DNA of 64,000 bases from assembly GCA_029250885.1 (NCBI GenBank), contig JAQXEK010000014.1, positions 1 through 64,000 of the forward strand. The letters are read 5' to 3'. Of the stretch, positions 1 through 8,765 are shown one piece after another. Below the pieces are notes generated by a model. That model worked only from the letters and a program-made list of their open reading frames with translations, was not told the DNA's origin and searched no databases. Origin of the DNA: Planctomycetota bacterium. GTDB taxonomy: Bacteria; Planctomycetota; UBA1135; GCA-002686595. Position 1 is the first letter of the stretch, and each line of letters starts with the position of its first letter. The position numbers and the translations under genes are program-made.

Positions 1-416
1 CCGTCGTAAGCCGACAGTGCCGGCAAGGGACCATTGGGCTTGCCCCAGTTCCGCATGGGCCGGGGACGTACACCCGCAAGGCGGTCCCACCAAGGCCAGT
101 CGGCGGCCCGAACCCGAGCTATGGGCAAGACGATTGCGGTTCCCCCGCGCTGAACGAAGGCCTCCAGGTCTCTACGCTCGGCCCGCGCCGGAACACGGTC
201 CAGAATCCGCGTGCCCGACTGGAACTTGTGGTCGGCAATGCCGCTTTTAAGAGGGCTCGCAACCACGGGCGACTTGCCCAGATCCCGCGCCTGACCCAAG
301 GCCGAAATCGGCGCGGGAGCCAAGTTCAAACCCACCTCTTCCTGCTGGGCAACCCCAAACCGCACGGCCCAGAAACTTAGCAGCAGGGCAAGGGAGAGAA
401 ACAGAGTACCGCGCAT
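1..416 (-). CDS. Secreted protein of unknown function, N-terminal part only
   Basis: This is an open frame starting at an ATG at 416 and running off the left edge, giving about 138 residues. It begins MRGTLFLSLALLLSFWAVRF, a clear Sec signal or membrane anchor. The mature part contains an alpha/beta-looking stretch, LEAFVQRGGTAIVLPIARVR, of the kind seen in Rossmann-like or GATase-like folds where a Gly-Gly turn leads into a hydrophobic strand. I cannot name the family from this fragment. It lies 156 bases downstream of the GT-C gene on the same strand and could be co-transcribed with it. Confidence 0.6.
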   Translation of the reverse strand, partial: MRGTLFLSLALLLSFWAVRFGVAQQEEVGLNLAPAPISALGQARDLGKSPVVASPLKSGIADHKFQSGTRILDRVPARAERRDLEAFVQRGGTAIVLPIARVRAADWPWWDRLAGVRPRPMRNWGKPNGPLPALSAYD

Positions 417-572
417 AGTCGTAGGGCTTCCAGTGCCTGGCCTTGTGAAGTCGTGAGCCGTCGAACAACGGCCCGCCAACCGTACGACACAAAGCACCAT
501 GGTGCAATCACAGCCCGGCCCGGCGCTTTACGAGGACGAGTCCGGCACCCGCCGGCCCCATAGTAAGGCGAA

Positions 573-2231
573 CTACTCGGGGTCGCTGGAATCCTTGAAA
601 GCTCCCGCTTCGGTCAAGCCAACGGAAGCAGGATTCGCGGTTTCCGCGCTGGGTAGGAAGCGGCGCATGACGAGGATACCGTCCTCGGGGAAGCCGTCTT
701 CCGCGCCGACGATGAAGAGATCGATGAGGCCCGCGCGGGCGGCTTCGTGGGCGGCCTCGTATTCCGCCATGCCGGGTTGCTGTCCAAGTAAGAGCCCACC
801 GCCGACCCAGGTCGGGTTGCGGTCCTCAAAGAAGCCTTCGACGACACCGCTGTCGTGGCCTGGCATGGCAATGCTTTCAGGGTCGTGCTTCGCGCTAAGC
901 GCTACCTCACGGTCCGTGAGTCCATAGCGATCGTAGATAGTCACGTTGGAGTAGTAGGACACCGCCCCCACGGCTCCGCGCACTAGGCTATCCTCGGGGT
1001 CGGCGTGTAGGGCCAGTGCCCGGCCGAATAGGCCCCAGTCTTCCGCGCGCTTGGCCACGCCTTGGAGGAAGCTGGCCTCACTTTGGTACTGGGGAAAGCC
1101 CCAGCGGAAGGTGTTTTCCTCGCGCAGTTCTTCGGGAAAGAGGCTGAGGTCGAACAGGGCGGGGACCGACAGGGCCAAGGCCCCGGTGGCCGCAAGGCCC
1201 GCGGGCATCCTGCCGCGCTCAGTGAAGAGGTCCCGGCAGGCTCGGCCAATGACTAAGGCGACCAGGGGCAGAGCCGGCACGAAGAAGCGGCCCATGGGCA
1301 TGAAATCGCCGCCGACCAACAGTCCAAACAGGGACGTGCCCAGTAGGATCCCCGCGATAACGACGAGGGCCGGCTCCGTGCGCCGGTGACGCCAGCCGTA
1401 ACCGATCGCCAGCACCAACGCCACGCAGAGAAGGGGCACGGTCATCCAGCTAGAGACCAAGTAGTCGAGACCGCGCTCGATTGTCTTGACGGACATGCCT
1501 CCCTTGGCCTGCACGGTGTTAGGGACCCAGTCGCCAAAGTAACTCCAGCGCCAAAGGCTCTGAATTCCCGTAGCCACGGCTGCTGATGCGCCCGCCAACA
1601 GTGCGACTAGGGCCAATCGTCTGTGGCCGGCTAACCAAGCTGCGATCCCGCTAGATGCCACAATCACGACTGCGAAGTAGAGACCGTCGAACCGCACGAA
1701 GGTCAGGGCGGCCGCGGCTAGGCAAGCGGACCACACCGAGCCTTGACTATCGCTGGCGAGCCCTGCTCCGAGCAATCGTTCGGCGCAGGCAAACACCGCA
1801 AGGGCAAACAGGATCGTCCCGAGTCCACCCGTCGACCAGACCACCAATCCGGGTGAGGTCACGAGCACGAACAGTCCAACCGTTGCTCCGACCACGCCGA
1901 TCCCGAGCGGTCCGTCCACGGCCACCCGCGACCAATACCAGACCAACCCCACCGTGATCCCAAGCTCAATCATCCGGGTCCCTGCGACGACCTCGACACC
2001 GAGCCACTCGACCCCAGCCACGATCAAGATCCACGCCAGCTGGGTGAACCCCTCCACGGGTGCCGAGTCCGTTGGGTTGAAGACGAAGCCATAGCCCTCG
2101 GCCAGGTTTCTGCCGTAGCGAAAGGCGATGAACGCATCGTCCCCCACCCAGGCAAAATACGTCCCAAGGCCGACCAAGATCGCTAGGGCGACAACGACCA
2201 AACTGCGATACGTGCCGCGCATCCTACCCAT
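573..2231 (-). CDS. GT-C family membrane glycosyltransferase (AftB-like)
   Basis: This is a polytopic membrane protein of about 552 residues with many hydrophobic segments. Just after the first membrane span comes the motif GDDAFIAFRYGRNLAEGYGF followed by FNP and EGFTQLAW. This Asp-Asp loop is typical of lipid-phosphate-sugar-dependent GT-C enzymes related to mycobacterial AftB and PMT/ArnT-like proteins. The C-terminal third (YSNVTIYDRYGLTDREVA, then MPGHDSGVVEGFF) is periplasmic and also typical of that group. The likely role is moving a polyprenyl-phosphate-linked sugar onto an envelope glycan; the sugar is unknown. Starts at 2270, 2231 and 2222 are all in frame, none with a strong RBS; I chose 2231. 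A related protein is encoded at 52070. Confidence 0.8.
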   Translation of the reverse strand: MGRMRGTYRSLVVVALAILVGLGTYFAWVGDDAFIAFRYGRNLAEGYGFVFNPTDSAPVEGFTQLAWILIVAGVEWLGVEVVAGTRMIELGITVGLVWYWSRVAVDGPLGIGVVGATVGLFVLVTSPGLVVWSTGGLGTILFALAVFACAERLLGAGLASDSQGSVWSACLAAAALTFVRFDGLYFAVVIVASSGIAAWLAGHRRLALVALLAGASAAVATGIQSLWRWSYFGDWVPNTVQAKGGMSVKTIERGLDYLVSSWMTVPLLCVALVLAIGYGWRHRRTEPALVVIAGILLGTSLFGLLVGGDFMPMGRFFVPALPLVALVIGRACRDLFTERGRMPAGLAATGALALSVPALFDLSLFPEELREENTFRWGFPQYQSEASFLQGVAKRAEDWGLFGRALALHADPEDSLVRGAVGAVSYYSNVTIYDRYGLTDREVALSAKHDPESIAMPGHDSGVVEGFFEDRNPTWVGGGLLLGQQPGMAEYEAAHEAARAGLIDLFIVGAEDGFPEDGILVMRRFLPSAETANPASVGLTEAGAFKDSSDPE

Positions 2232-2673
2232 TTCGCTCAACACGCCTAGCCCCGCCCCCAACACACGCATGCGTGCGAACCGGAAGCGTTTCTTTGGAGT
2301 TCTAAGCGAGTTGGAAACACAATTCCTCCGTTGTGTTTATAGATCCTAGATCGTCACCAGAAAATCATAGGCGCGCACTAAGGGCCAATCAATATCACGC
2401 ATTACGCCACTCTGTCTAGTCCTCCACTCTTCAAGGTCTTCACCCAAAATCGAGGTAACCACAAAGAAGCAGAGGGCCCCTTCGCGCTCCACCAAAACAC
2501 AGCAAAGGCTCCTCAAAAAATGTCTCTTTGGCGGAACCCTAGGTCGCGCAGTTACGAGCCGCCAAGGGGCGTATCCCCTTTCCGATCAGAGCCGTCCAAC
2601 CCTGGAATGTGGACCAGTCACTGGCTTTCCGAATGGGTGCGAATACGAGCGAAGAGCTACCTTGGACAGGGCT
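2232..2673. other. Intergenic region with no recognised gene
   Basis: The frames here look like chance openings in GC-rich sequence and none has a recognisable motif. The stretch 2330-2520 is richer in A and T than its surroundings, so it may hold the promoter for the leftward GT-C gene. I could not define -35 and -10 boxes with confidence. Confidence 0.4.
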
Positions 2674-3258
2674 CTAATTCCAGCGAGGGTCCGGCGGTTG
2701 CTCCGCCAGCTCTCGCCCGATTGCCCCAAGGCTCTGGAGAATCCGTCTCCATGCTGTGCTCGGCTCAGGGTGAAAGACCTCGTCCACGGAAGCTGCGGCC
2801 GGCACCCAAGAGCCCGTCTGCAGCTCTTGCTCAAGCTGCCCGGCTCCCCAGCCAGAGTACCCGACGAACAAACGCACGTTCCCTGCGGCGACCTCGGGAT
2901 TGGCGCTTACATATCGAGCTAAGGCATCAAAATCGCCGCCGATCCAGAGCCCATCGGCGATGCAGTGGCCTCCTGGAATCTGCTCGGGGACCGCGTGCAG
3001 GAACTGCAGCCCCCCTACTTCCACAGGTCCTCCGCGGTAGATCGGAAATTCCACCTGGCCCAATAATTTGTGGTTCACCAAGAGGGTCTCCGTCCCCACG
3101 TCGAGGGGATCGTTGAGTACCAACCCGAAGGCCCCATGGCGAGAGTGCTCGCAAATTACGATGACACCGTGCATGAAGTTCGGGTCCTGCAGGTCGGGCC
3201 AAGCGCAGAGTAAGGTGCCGGGATCGACGAAGTCGGGGGAGGGAACCGGGTCAGCCAT
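2674..3258 (-). CDS. YqgE/AlgH family protein (UPF0301)
   Basis: This 194-residue protein matches the YqgE/AlgH family over its full length. It has an early DPNFMHGVIVICEHSRHGAF block followed by GLVLNDP, then YRGGPVEVGGLQFLH, and later FVGYSGWGAGQLEQELQTGS with the family's GW-GQLE-E signature. The biochemical function of the family is not firmly established; AlgH was first noted in alginate regulation in Pseudomonas. The gene overlaps the end of rlmD by 8 bases, so it is the last gene of a trmL-rlmD-yqgE operon and is probably translationally coupled. Confidence 0.9.
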   Translation of the reverse strand: MADPVPSPDFVDPGTLLCAWPDLQDPNFMHGVIVICEHSRHGAFGLVLNDPLDVGTETLLVNHKLLGQVEFPIYRGGPVEVGGLQFLHAVPEQIPGGHCIADGLWIGGDFDALARYVSANPEVAAGNVRLFVGYSGWGAGQLEQELQTGSWVPAAASVDEVFHPEPSTAWRRILQSLGAIGRELAEQPPDPRWN

Positions 3259-4840
3259 CGGTGCCCTCCGGCGCGGTCCACTTCACATCGGCGGGCGGTG
3301 CGAATCCGTCCACATCCACTCTAGGCAGCTCCGTCCCCGGCGCGACCTCCGGCGTCCAATTAGGATCGCGCTCCAAGGTAAACACGCACTCAAGGTGAGG
3401 TGTGTGCGGGAACAAGTCCACAGGTGTTGCGCGCAGGACCTGGTAGCCGAGTGCGACTAGGCGCTCGAGGTCTACGGCGGCCGCCTTGGGATTGCAGGAG
3501 ACGTAGACAAGCCGCGGCGCGGCCAGCTCGCCCAGGAACTTCGTCACACCCGGGTGCAGGCCGGCCCGGGGCGGGTCGACGATCACCACATCAGGGCGCG
3601 GCGCGCCGATGGCCTGCAGGCCCTCTTTGGAGGCCGTCACCAGCACGTCGCCGGCGAAGAACTTCGCGTTGGTCACGCCGTTGCGATCGGCGTTGCGCAC
3701 GGCGTCTAAGACTGCGTCCTCGACCTTCTCGAAACCCCACACCTGCTTGCAGTGTGGCGCCATCAACAATCCGATGGTGCCCGCGCCGCAGTACAGGTCA
3801 AAGACAACCTCGTCCTTGGTAGGGCAGGCCTCCTTGGCGACGATCTCAAAGAGCTTCTCGGCGGCGAAGGTATTGGTCTGGAAGAACGAGCGTGGGGAGA
3901 TCTCGAAGTCGAGTCCGCCAAGCTGCTCATTGATCACGCCGGGTCCGTGGAGAACGTGGTCCTCTTCCCCAAGGGAGACGCAGGACGTGGCGGCGCGCAG
4001 ACCGTGCACGAAGGTGGTCAGGTTGGGGCAACGCTCTATGAGCTTGGCGGCGAAGGCCTCGATCGTCGCTCGCGCACCTTCCTGTTTCGAGGTCACGAGA
4101 TAGGCCAGAACCTCGCCCGTGCGGAAGCCCTTGCGCAGGACTAGGTGCCGCATCAGGCCCGTGTTCTCACGCAGGTTCCATGGCTCTAAATCCATGGATA
4201 GAGCGATCTCGCGGGAGGCATTTAGGATCTCGTTCGCCTCGGGGAAGGCGATGTGGCAGGCGGACAGGTCCAGAACCTTGTCGAATCGCCCGGGCGAGTG
4301 CAGCCCCAGGGCAAAGTCCAGCGAGCGCGCCGTGTCCTCGGGTTCGTGGTCTTCAACCCAGCGCGCGGCGGCGAAGGTGAAGTCCATCTTGTTGCGGTAA
4401 TGGAACACGTCCGGCGCGGGAACGATCGGCGCCAAGTCGAAGGGGTTCTGCTCGCGCAGATTCTGCAGAAGCTCCGTCAGTCGAGCGTGCTGCTGCTCGA
4501 GCTGCAGGCTGTATTCCGAGTCTTGGAAGCTACATCCGCCGCAGCTCGCAAAGTGCTCGCAGCGGGGCGCAACGCCGCGCGGCGACTCCGCAAGGCGCTC
4601 CACAACCCGGGCCCGGATCTTCTGGCCGCGGCGCTTGGTTACCTCGCAGCGCAGCACCTCGCCCGGCACACCCGCGCGCAGCTCGACCGTGTACTCACCC
4701 CAGTGCGCCTTGGCTCCGCCGCGGCGCAAGAGACTCTCAACCTCGCACTCGAAGACGTCGTCTCGGCGCGGCTTGCGGCCTACGGGCAGAGGCGTCCGGA
4801 GAGCCATGGAAGGAGCGCTTGCGTGTGTTTCCGAGGTCAT
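3251..4840 (-). CDS. rlmD: 23S rRNA (uracil-C5)-methyltransferase, RlmD/RumA type
   Basis: This 529-residue TrmA/RumA-family enzyme uses S-adenosylmethionine to methylate uracil C5 in RNA. The N-terminal part looks like a TRAM domain. The [4Fe-4S] cluster cysteines follow as CEHFASCGGC (C-x5-C-x2-C), with a fourth in LSACHIAF. The Rossmann methyltransferase domain carries VFDLYCGAGTIGL, the PRAGLHPG motif and the catalytic-Cys block YVSCNPKAAAVDL. The cluster ligands favour the RumA/RlmD or RlmCD branch over TrmA, but the exact target uridine cannot be fixed from sequence. It starts 3 bases past the trmL stop and overlaps yqgE, so all three are one transcript. Confidence 0.88.
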   Translation of the reverse strand: MTSETHASAPSMALRTPLPVGRKPRRDDVFECEVESLLRRGGAKAHWGEYTVELRAGVPGEVLRCEVTKRRGQKIRARVVERLAESPRGVAPRCEHFASCGGCSFQDSEYSLQLEQQHARLTELLQNLREQNPFDLAPIVPAPDVFHYRNKMDFTFAAARWVEDHEPEDTARSLDFALGLHSPGRFDKVLDLSACHIAFPEANEILNASREIALSMDLEPWNLRENTGLMRHLVLRKGFRTGEVLAYLVTSKQEGARATIEAFAAKLIERCPNLTTFVHGLRAATSCVSLGEEDHVLHGPGVINEQLGGLDFEISPRSFFQTNTFAAEKLFEIVAKEACPTKDEVVFDLYCGAGTIGLLMAPHCKQVWGFEKVEDAVLDAVRNADRNGVTNAKFFAGDVLVTASKEGLQAIGAPRPDVVIVDPPRAGLHPGVTKFLGELAAPRLVYVSCNPKAAAVDLERLVALGYQVLRATPVDLFPHTPHLECVFTLERDPNWTPEVAPGTELPRVDVDGFAPPADVKWTAPEGTDG

Positions 4841-4843
4841 GGT

Positions 4844-5413
4844 TCAGGCTCCCTCTTCCGCTGTGGGGAACGAGGCGATGTCGGCGGCGAAGAGGTCCTT
4901 TGAGCGCTCGGGATGAGCCTCGTAACCACCTTGATTATTGGGCAGGGGCTCGCCCGCGGAGACCTTCGCCGTGTACAGGCTCAGGCAAACCACGCTGGCT
5001 AGGTTTAGGCTGCGCACGCCGTCTTGGATTGGGACGTAGACGCGCCTGTCGGAGTGCTCGGCCAAGAGCTCTTTGGGCAGACCCTTCGACTCCGAGCCAA
5101 ACAGCAGCAGGTCGTCGGGCTCGAACTTCGTCTCGAACAGCGACTTGCCGCCGCGGGCCGAGAAGAGCCGCAGACGATCCGCCAGGGGGCGCGGCGAGGA
5201 TTTCGCGAAGTAGGCCATGGCCTCGTCGAGGCTCTCGTGTACGACCAGGTCCACCATCGGCCAGTAGTCCAGGCCGGCGCGCTTCAGGTAGCGATCCTCG
5301 AGCTTGAAGCCGAGGGGCTTGATGAAGTGCAGGCGCGTGGCCGTGGCGGCCGCGACCCGGGCTGCACAGCCCGAGTTGTGGGGTATTTCAGGGTGAATGA
5401 GGACGATTTCCAT
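4844..5413 (-). CDS. trmL: tRNA (cytidine/uridine-34 2'-O)-methyltransferase TrmL (SPOUT family)
   Basis: The ATG at 5413 gives a 189-residue SpoU/TrmL-type SPOUT enzyme that begins at once with the family start MEIVLIHPEIPHNSG. The trefoil-knot SAM site is visible as LLLFGSESKGLP and VPIQDGVRSLNLASVV, both strongly conserved in TrmL, which 2'-O-methylates the wobble base of tRNA-Leu. The frame is open upstream to 5503, but that extension has no family resemblance. The protein is about 30 residues longer than E. coli TrmL because of a polar C-terminal tail. It is first in the operon with rlmD and yqgE and is divergent from the Y-family polymerase gene. Confidence 0.9.
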   Translation of the reverse strand: MEIVLIHPEIPHNSGCAARVAAATATRLHFIKPLGFKLEDRYLKRAGLDYWPMVDLVVHESLDEAMAYFAKSSPRPLADRLRLFSARGGKSLFETKFEPDDLLLFGSESKGLPKELLAEHSDRRVYVPIQDGVRSLNLASVVCLSLYTAKVSAGEPLPNNQGGYEAHPERSKDLFAADIASFPTAEEGA

Positions 5414-5539
5414 GGTGTGGGCGGAGTTTAGCGCATTTGAACCCGGTCGCTTCGGCGGGAGGCACATTTGGGCCAGTTTGACGAGCTTGGTAAAGATTCC
5501 CACGCCTTCCTAGTTAGGTTTCTGTTAGGGTCACCTTCT

Positions 5540-6901
5540 ATGTCTAGCCCCACCCTCGGCCGCGATGGCCACCTGCCCTCTGGCACCGGCCGCATCCTGC
5601 ACGTGGATGTGGATGCCTTCCTCGCCTCCGTGGAGATTGCCGAGCACCCCGAGCTCGAAGGCAAGGCCGTGGTCATTGGCGGCTCCCCGGGCAGCCGCAA
5701 CATCGTGATGTCTTCCAGCTACGCCGCCCGGGCCTGTGGCGCGCGGCCCGGCATCTATTTAGCCGAAGCCAAGCGGCTCTGTCCCCACGCGATCTTCCGC
5801 AAGGGCGACTCGGGTGCGGCGAACCGGCTGCGCGATCGACTCACGCGGCTCCTGCTGCACTTCACACCGCGGGTCGCCGTGACCTCCGTGGACGACTTCC
5901 TGCTGGACATCACCGACGCCACGCGCCTGCACGGCGATGCCATGCAGGCCGCCGAGCGCATCCACTTGACCGCTAGGGACGAGCTGCGACTCCCCGTCTC
6001 CGTCGGCATCGGCGCGAACCCGCTGCTCGCGCGGCTCGCGGGAAAGATCGCCAAGCCCGGGGGCGTGGCCGAGCTGCTGCCCGGCCTGGAGGACGCCTGG
6101 CTGCGGGCCCTACCGGTGAGCGCCCTGCCCGGGGTCGGCCGCTCCATCGGCCGGCACCTCGGGCGCTTCTCCATCCGCACCGTCGGCGACCTGCGCACCG
6201 TTAGTCGCGAGCTCTTGTTCGCCAGCTTCGGCCGACCGGGCTTGGTGCTGTTCGAGCGCTGCCGCGGTATCGACGAGAGTACCGTAGAAGCTAGTCATTG
6301 GGTCAATGGCAACGATCAGCTAGTTGCGCGACCGCCCAAGTCGATCCGCCGCGAGTCCACCTTCGAACCCGAGGAGGCGCGCTTCGACCTGGTCGAAGCC
6401 ATGCTCGCCTACCTCATGGAGCGGGCCGCCACGAAGCTGCGCGGCCACGGACTGATGGCGCGCTCGGTGGAGGTCAATCTGCGCTATGTGGACACGCGCA
6501 CGGAGAAGCAGATCAAGTCCAGCCCCGTCGCCGCCAAGACCTTCCGCAAGCAGCGCAAGCTCACCGTACCCTGCGACGGCACCCTGGCCCTGGTCGAGCA
6601 CGCGCGCAAGCTCTTGACCGAGCTGCCCCGGCGCCGGGCCCTGGTCAAGCGCGTCGGCGTGGCTCTGACGGGCCTGGGCGAGACAGCCGGCTGGCAGACG
6701 AACCTCTTCAACGACAACGCCGAAGACGAGGCCCACAACGCCCGAGACGATCGCCACCGGCGCATCGACAGCGCCGTGGACGACCTACGCGAGAAGCTGG
6801 GCTTTGGTCTGGTGCTACGCGGCTCCAGCATGCCCCTGATCGAGACGCACCCCCTAGACGAGGACGGCTTCGAGCTGCGCACACCCTCTCTGAATCAGTA
6901 G
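5540..6901 (+). CDS. Y-family DNA polymerase (DinB/Pol IV-like) with altered active-site residues
   Basis: The ATG at 5540 gives 453 residues; the frame is open to 5468. Palm and finger blocks are clear: ILHVDVDAFLASVE at 19-32, then YAARACGARPGI, and SVDDFLLDIT at 116-125. The helix-hairpin-helix LPGVGRSIGRHL and a little-finger domain follow, so this is a full translesion polymerase. Two residues are unusual. The steric-gate position, Phe or Tyr in most family members (F13 in DinB), is Leu28. The catalytic Asp-Glu pair is Asp118-Asp119. Canonical DinB has a C-terminal clamp-binding peptide; I saw no clear one here. The gene is divergent from trmL and convergent with the ArsC-like gene. Confidence 0.85.
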   Translation: MSSPTLGRDGHLPSGTGRILHVDVDAFLASVEIAEHPELEGKAVVIGGSPGSRNIVMSSSYAARACGARPGIYLAEAKRLCPHAIFRKGDSGAANRLRDRLTRLLLHFTPRVAVTSVDDFLLDITDATRLHGDAMQAAERIHLTARDELRLPVSVGIGANPLLARLAGKIAKPGGVAELLPGLEDAWLRALPVSALPGVGRSIGRHLGRFSIRTVGDLRTVSRELLFASFGRPGLVLFERCRGIDESTVEASHWVNGNDQLVARPPKSIRRESTFEPEEARFDLVEAMLAYLMERAATKLRGHGLMARSVEVNLRYVDTRTEKQIKSSPVAAKTFRKQRKLTVPCDGTLALVEHARKLLTELPRRRALVKRVGVALTGLGETAGWQTNLFNDNAEDEAHNARDDRHRRIDSAVDDLREKLGFGLVLRGSSMPLIETHPLDEDGFELRTPSLNQ

Positions 6902-6938
6902 CGACGCGCCGCCCCTACGCCCAGCTTAGCCCACCGAT

Positions 6939-7349
6939 CTACTCGTCGCCAAACAGCTCGAGCACAGCAATCGGCGGCCGCCCAATGCGAGCGGCATCAG
7001 CCGTCAACACCACCGGCCGCTCCATCAGAATCGGTGCAGCCACCATGGCCGCAAAGTGAGCCTCGTCCCCCGAGTTCGCATCCAAGCCCGCCTCGCCGTA
7101 CTCGCCCTGCCCCGAGCGCACCCACTCCCGAGCCACCTTCCCCAGCCGCTTGCCAACCTCCGCCAGCTCGTCCGGCCCAAGGGGGTCCTCAAGATAGAGC
7201 CGCTCGGCAAAGGCAACACCAGCCTGCTCAAGCACCGCCTTTGTGGCACGACTCTTCGAGCAGTTGGGGTTGTGCAGCAACAGGACCTCACCGGGCGCAG
7301 CCGGCAAGCGTTGGGGCGAAGCACCGCCCTCGTTTGTAGTATTGGTCAT
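6939..7349 (-). CDS. ArsC/Spx-family reductase, arsenate reductase-like
   Basis: This 136-residue thioredoxin-fold protein of the ArsC family starts at the ATG at 7349 (MTNTTNEGG). LLHNPNCSKSRATKAVLEQ carries the single catalytic Cys of the glutaredoxin-dependent arsenate reductases, and PILMERPVVL carries the Arg equivalent to E. coli R94. The middle has two family helices and an insert rich in Gly and Asp (GEYGEAGLDANSGDEAHF). It may reduce arsenate, but YffB-like relatives share these motifs with no proven substrate, and no arsenite pump or arsR lies nearby. It converges on the polymerase gene with a 37-base gap. Confidence 0.8.
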   Translation of the reverse strand: MTNTTNEGGASPQRLPAAPGEVLLLHNPNCSKSRATKAVLEQAGVAFAERLYLEDPLGPDELAEVGKRLGKVAREWVRSGQGEYGEAGLDANSGDEAHFAAMVAAPILMERPVVLTADAARIGRPPIAVLELFGDE

Positions 7350-7799
7350 AGCCGCGAAGCATACCGCCAGCACCTAATCCCTCACAACATTCTCCACCGT
7401 TAGCGAGGGGAGGACGCTGCGCCGGGGCTAGAGCCCGCGAAGTTGTAACCCTTAGCGTCGAGGCCCGAGGCGGCTGTAGAAAGCGCTGGCACCCACCACG
7501 ACCCAAGGGAGAGGACTCGGCGAAAAGAGGCCAAAAAGCGTCCATTTCGAGCCATTTCGGGGCAGAAAATGCAAAAAAAACGCCTCACCTTATCAAGTTC
7601 GTTCCAAACCGTCTCCCTGCTGTCTGCCTTCCATAGCAGCAAGATAGGGCCCATCCAGACCTGGGGCCCTAGGTGCGAGGCTGTGCCTCGGAAGTGGGGA
7701 AAGTGACCGCTCGTCTTTCAAGACGAACCGTCGCGGGCGAAAAGCACCATCCTAGCCAGCCCTGTGGCACAGCGGGGAGACACCAGCTCGGCCGCCGAG
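7350..7799. other. Intergenic region, nothing recognised
   Basis: This is 450 bases between two leftward genes. Two openings on the minus strand (up to 84 codons) have no family-like motif and a composition typical of chance frames. A run of eight A at 7573-7580 reads as T on the minus strand, but there is no convincing stem before it. It probably holds the promoter of the ArsC-like gene and the end of the lipid A operon transcript. Confidence 0.35.
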
Positions 7800-8765
7800 C
7801 TAGGCGCCGCGGTACCGGTCGTGGAGCCAGAAGTTCTGCTCGGGGTGCTGAAGAATCAGCGCTTCAAGCTCGGTGTTCACCATGCCCGCCACCTGCTCGG
7901 GGGACTTACCCGCAACGTCCTCGGGATGGATCACCTTGCCCGCGTAGAAGCGCCAGCGAAGGTCTTCGGGTTGCTTGAACGCGGCAATGAAAACCACGGG
8001 GCAACGGAGGCGGCGCAGCAGTACCCCGGCGCTACGGTCGCACCTTGCCTCGCGCCCAAAGAAGGGCACCATCACCGGGCGCTTGCGAGCGCGCTGGTCG
8101 AGCAGCATCCCCAGGGTCGCCTTACCCTGGATCACTTTAGGGGCAAACTGCATCGCGCCACGCCGCGGCAACAGCCGCATGCCCCAGCTCTCCCGCAGTC
8201 GTTGAAATTCCACAGAGAGCGGATAGTTACTCGGTGGTTTGCTGATGGCGTAGAGTGGGCGGAACCCGACCGCAGAGGCGATACGGGCGCACATCTCCCA
8301 GTCGCCAATGTGTCCAGAAACAACAATGCAGCCCTTGCCAATGGCCTCCCTGGCTTCTGGGGTGACGTCTGCATCGACGAACTCGAGCAGCCGCTCGGGA
8401 GAGCAGTCGGCCCCGTGCCGGCGGTCAAATCGTCCCGCGTCTACCGCCACCCGAAAGAGGTGCTCATAGGCCACGTTCACCCGGCGCTCGATGGCCCGAT
8501 CCGACAGTTCCATCCCTGCGTGTCCGTTCAACGCCTGGCGTAGATAGCCCCGGGCCGCCTCGGCGTGCTTGTGGTCGAGCCGCTTGCCCAGCATGCCAAA
8601 AATACGCCCGAAGCCGTATAAAGCGGACTTCGGCATTCGGGTAAAGAAGCCCATCGCAAGTCGGTAAACGGCATATTGGACCTTAGCAAAGGGACCGTTT
8701 TGATCCCCGCGAACGACCTGCTGATCGACTGGCCAGACCTCTTCCGGAGCGACGGGATTACCCAT
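7800..8765 (-). CDS. Lipid A biosynthesis lauroyl/myristoyl acyltransferase (LpxL/HtrB family)
   Basis: This 321-residue enzyme of the LpxL/LpxM acyltransferase family starts at the ATG at 8765. The catalytic H-x4-D/E motif appears as SGHIGDWEMCARIAS, followed by family blocks SKPPSNYPL, GMLLDQRARKRPVMVPFFGR and NFWLHDRYRG near the C-terminus. It would transfer a secondary acyl chain from acyl-ACP to Kdo-lipid A precursors at the inner membrane. It overlaps the end of lpxK by 8 bases, which fixes both the start choice and the pathway. It is the last gene of the five-gene envelope operon that starts with rpoZ. Confidence 0.88.
   Translation of the reverse strand: MGNPVAPEEVWPVDQQVVRGDQNGPFAKVQYAVYRLAMGFFTRMPKSALYGFGRIFGMLGKRLDHKHAEAARGYLRQALNGHAGMELSDRAIERRVNVAYEHLFRVAVDAGRFDRRHGADCSPERLLEFVDADVTPEAREAIGKGCIVVSGHIGDWEMCARIASAVGFRPLYAISKPPSNYPLSVEFQRLRESWGMRLLPRRGAMQFAPKVIQGKATLGMLLDQRARKRPVMVPFFGREARCDRSAGVLLRRLRCPVVFIAAFKQPEDLRWRFYAGKVIHPEDVAGKSPEQVAGMVNTELEALILQHPEQNFWLHDRYRGA

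Noticed and set aside
7400-7654. A possible 84-residue minus-strand protein
   Set aside because: There is no RBS, no motif and no sign of family; composition looks like a chance frame.
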